The position numbers and the translations under genes are program-made. This document shows positions 24,049 to 25,522 of a DNA stretch of 25,522 nucleotides, piece by piece. The first letter of the stretch is position 1. Each line of letters starts with the position of its first letter. The stretch is taken from assembly GCA_002696025.1 (NCBI GenBank), contig NZQU01000073.1:1-25522 (forward strand). The letters run 5' to 3'. This DNA comes from Crocinitomicaceae bacterium (GTDB taxonomy: Bacteria; Bacteroidota; Bacteroidia; Flavobacteriales_D; Crocinitomicaceae). A model generated the notes under the pieces. It was not told where the DNA came from, did not search any database, and worked only from the letters and a program-made list of their open reading frames with translations.

Positions 24049-24720
24049 TTATTTTTTTGGGTTTTTTAAAAGTACTTCATCTACCATTCCGTAATCCTTT
24101 GCTTCTTCTGAAGTCATCCAATAATCTCTATCAGAATCCTTCCATACCTTGTCATAATCTTGTTTGCTATGATCAGAGATAATTTGATAAAGTTCTTTTT
24201 TAAGCTTTTGAATTTCTCTGGCAGTAATTTCAATGTCAGATGCTTGTCCTTGAGCTCCACCTAAAGGTTGGTGTATCATTACTCTTGAATGTTTTAATGC
24301 TGATCTTTTGCCTTCTGCACCAGCACATAATAAAACAGCTCCCATCGATGCTGCCATTCCTGTACAAATTGTAGCAACATCTGGCCTTATATATTGCATA
24401 GTGTCATAAATTCCTAGACCTGCATAAACAGATCCACCAGGTGAGTTCAAAAATATTTGAACGTCTTTTTTTGCATCAACAGATTCAAGAAACAATAGCT
24501 GTGCATTAATGATATTGGCAACCTGATCGTTAATACCAGTTCCTAAAAATATAATTCTGTCCATCATAAGTCTTGAGAAAACGTCCATTTGAGTCATATT
24601 CAGAGAGCGTTCTTCAATTATATATGGTGTTAAGGAAGATTCGATGTAAGAATCAACATGCATACTACTTATGCCCATGTGTTTGTTGGCATATTTTCTA
24701 AATTCTTTATGGTCAATCAT
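24049..24720 (-). CDS. clpP: ATP-dependent Clp protease proteolytic subunit ClpP
   Basis: The serine peptidase subunit that forms two heptameric rings and works with ClpX. The 223 residues contain the active-site Ser125 (GMAASMGAVL), His150 (VMIHQPLGG) and Asp199 (DSDRDYWM). Their spacings (25 and 49 residues) equal those of the E. coli triad. The N-terminal extension of about 40 residues is longer than in E. coli and probably a propeptide. It is the first gene of the minus-strand run clpP-clpX-dut-nucleotidyltransferase-TPR-EnvC. The usual upstream neighbour tig (trigger factor) is not directly upstream; a divergent glycosyltransferase is there instead. No clear promoter match was found for it in the AT-rich space 24721-24830. 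Confidence 0.98.
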   Translation of the reverse strand: MIDHKEFRKYANKHMGISSMHVDSYIESSLTPYIIEERSLNMTQMDVFSRLMMDRIIFLGTGINDQVANIINAQLLFLESVDAKKDVQIFLNSPGGSVYAGLGIYDTMQYIRPDVATICTGMAASMGAVLLCAGAEGKRSALKHSRVMIHQPLGGAQGQASDIEITAREIQKLKKELYQIISDHSKQDYDKVWKDSDRDYWMTSEEAKDYGMVDEVLLKNPKK

Positions 24721-24803
24721 TGTTTTTATTAAAAATTTGAATGTAAAATTAATGTAATATAAACAATATATGTGATATTATTCAAATATTATAAATGAGC
24801 TAT

Positions 24804-24811
24804 TATCTTTG
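24804..24811 (+). promoter_or_regulatory. -7 element (TATCTTTG) of the glycosyltransferase gene
   Basis: TATCTTTG matches TAnnTTTG and would start a transcript near 24815, 16 bases before the proposed TTG start codon. The expected -33 site reads TTC (24781-24783), a near match to TTG. Its fit with the short leader supports the chosen start. Confidence 0.4.
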
Positions 24812-24830
24812 ATAAAAAACAAGCCTTTTT

Positions 24831-25522
24831 TTGTATCCAAATGACATACATAATAAACGCATTCTTATAGCCTCATTAAATTGGGGATTGGGTCATGTTG
24901 CCAGATGCATTCCTATTATCAATGATTTAAAATCTAGAGAAAATAAAATTTGGATTGCTTGTTCTTCTCTTCAAAAAGAAATTTTCTCATCATATTTTAA
25001 TGATGTTAATTATATATCATTATCAGATTACCCATTTAAATTTAAGGGAAAGGGTCGTTTTATTTCAGATGTTTTATTTCAGAGCCCTGCTTTATTTAAA
25101 AATTTCAAAAAAGAACAGCAGTTTGTAAATGATTTATTAGATGACTTGCCAATAGATTTAATTATTTCAGATCAGAGGTATTCGTTTAGATCTAAAAGGT
25201 GCCCCTCAATATTTATAACGCATCAATTGCAGTTGCCTAATTTCTTTTTAAAATATTTTTTTCAAAAAATTCATTTAAAAAACTTATTGAGATTTGAATA
25301 CGTATGGGTTTGCGACTTTGAAAACTCAAATTTTGCTGGTGATTTGAGTCGCAATAAGAATTTATCTAATTGTTTTTTTATTGGTCCTCAATCTAGATTT
25401 AATAAGACAGAACCAAATAGAGAAAAGGATATTGATCACACATTAATAATAAGTGGTCCAAAAGCTTATCATGATGACTTAATTCAATATTTTTTAACAA
25501 AGGTTGATGAAAATCAAATAAA
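24831..25522 (+). CDS. GT-B glycosyltransferase (GT28/MurG-like), 5' part; 3' end outside window
   Basis: The frame is open from a TAA at 24813-24815 to the right edge. The N-terminus reads KRILIASLNWGLGHVARCIP, the Gly-rich first loop of GT-B glycosyltransferases of the GT28 kind. Later come DLIISDQRYSFRSKRCPSIF, HQLQLP, EYVWVCDFENSNFAGDLSRN and FFIGPQSRF. This pattern is known from conserved Bacteroidetes proteins annotated as UDP-GlcNAc:LPS GlcNAc transferase-like, although donor and acceptor are unproven. There is no in-frame ATG before the conserved region. The only good start is TTG at 24831; the ATG at 24841 is in another frame and stops after nine codons. About 230 codons are in the window. 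It is transcribed divergently from clpP. Confidence 0.85.
   Translation, partial: MYPNDIHNKRILIASLNWGLGHVARCIPIINDLKSRENKIWIACSSLQKEIFSSYFNDVNYISLSDYPFKFKGKGRFISDVLFQSPALFKNFKKEQQFVNDLLDDLPIDLIISDQRYSFRSKRCPSIFITHQLQLPNFFLKYFFQKIHLKNLLRFEYVWVCDFENSNFAGDLSRNKNLSNCFFIGPQSRFNKTEPNREKDIDHTLIISGPKAYHDDLIQYFLTKVDENQI

Overview
The window is AT-rich DNA from a member of the Bacteroidetes, most likely a Flavobacteriales relative (inference). Three things support this: a surface protein with SprB-like repeats and a type IX secretion (T9SS) C-terminal domain; family markers such as DUF4290 beside murA and a DUF4249-like lipoprotein; and the absence of clear Shine-Dalgarno sequences, with several starts instead preceded by matches to the Bacteroidetes -7 element TAnnTTTG. 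No rRNA, tRNA, CRISPR array, insertion sequence or phage gene was seen. Apart from two edge-truncated genes (priA on the left, a glycosyltransferase on the right), gene density is high and no gene-free stretch exceeds 300 bases.

Layout. (1) 1-3875, minus strand: rocD (ornithine aminotransferase), a DUF4249-like lipoprotein, and the N-terminal part of priA. (2) 3995-8790 is the accessory-looking part. Two nearly identical secreted four-cysteine proteins (3995-4435 and 6017-6466, about 87% identical in the mature part) face the same way. They enclose three small minus-strand genes of unknown function (4495-4713, 4746-5246, 5373-5747). These three share a CTTGGTT-containing leader directly before their start codons, and the last has an in-frame amber codon followed by 24 coding-like codons. 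The second paralogue sits 26 bases upstream of a 765-residue T9SS surface protein. (3) 8855-12832, plus strand, tightly packed: a membrane-bound nucleotide-sugar dehydratase of the CapD/WbpM type, a YbgC-like thioesterase, a secreted MORN-repeat protein and an outer-membrane beta-barrel protein. (4) 12829-24720, minus strand: clpP-clpX-dut-sugar nucleotidyltransferase-TPR lipoprotein-EnvC-like protein, a Rieske oxygenase, then purL-DUF4290-murA. (5) 24831 to the right edge, plus strand: a GT-B glycosyltransferase, apparently starting at TTG.

How the genes fit together. Most of the window is core cell biology: replication restart (priA), protein quality control (clpPX), nucleotide supply (dut, purL), wall synthesis (murA) and wall-hydrolase control (the EnvC-like protein). 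Sugar-nucleotide and glycan genes (nucleotidyltransferase, dehydratase, glycosyltransferase) are scattered among them. MurA carries Asp in place of the catalytic Cys, which predicts intrinsic fosfomycin resistance. The EnvC-like protein has lost most of the LytM metal and catalytic residues and is probably an activator. I found no convincing new defence or mobile system. The best candidates for undescribed biology are the duplicated-gene block at 3.9-6.5 kb, its shared leader element and the amber codon.
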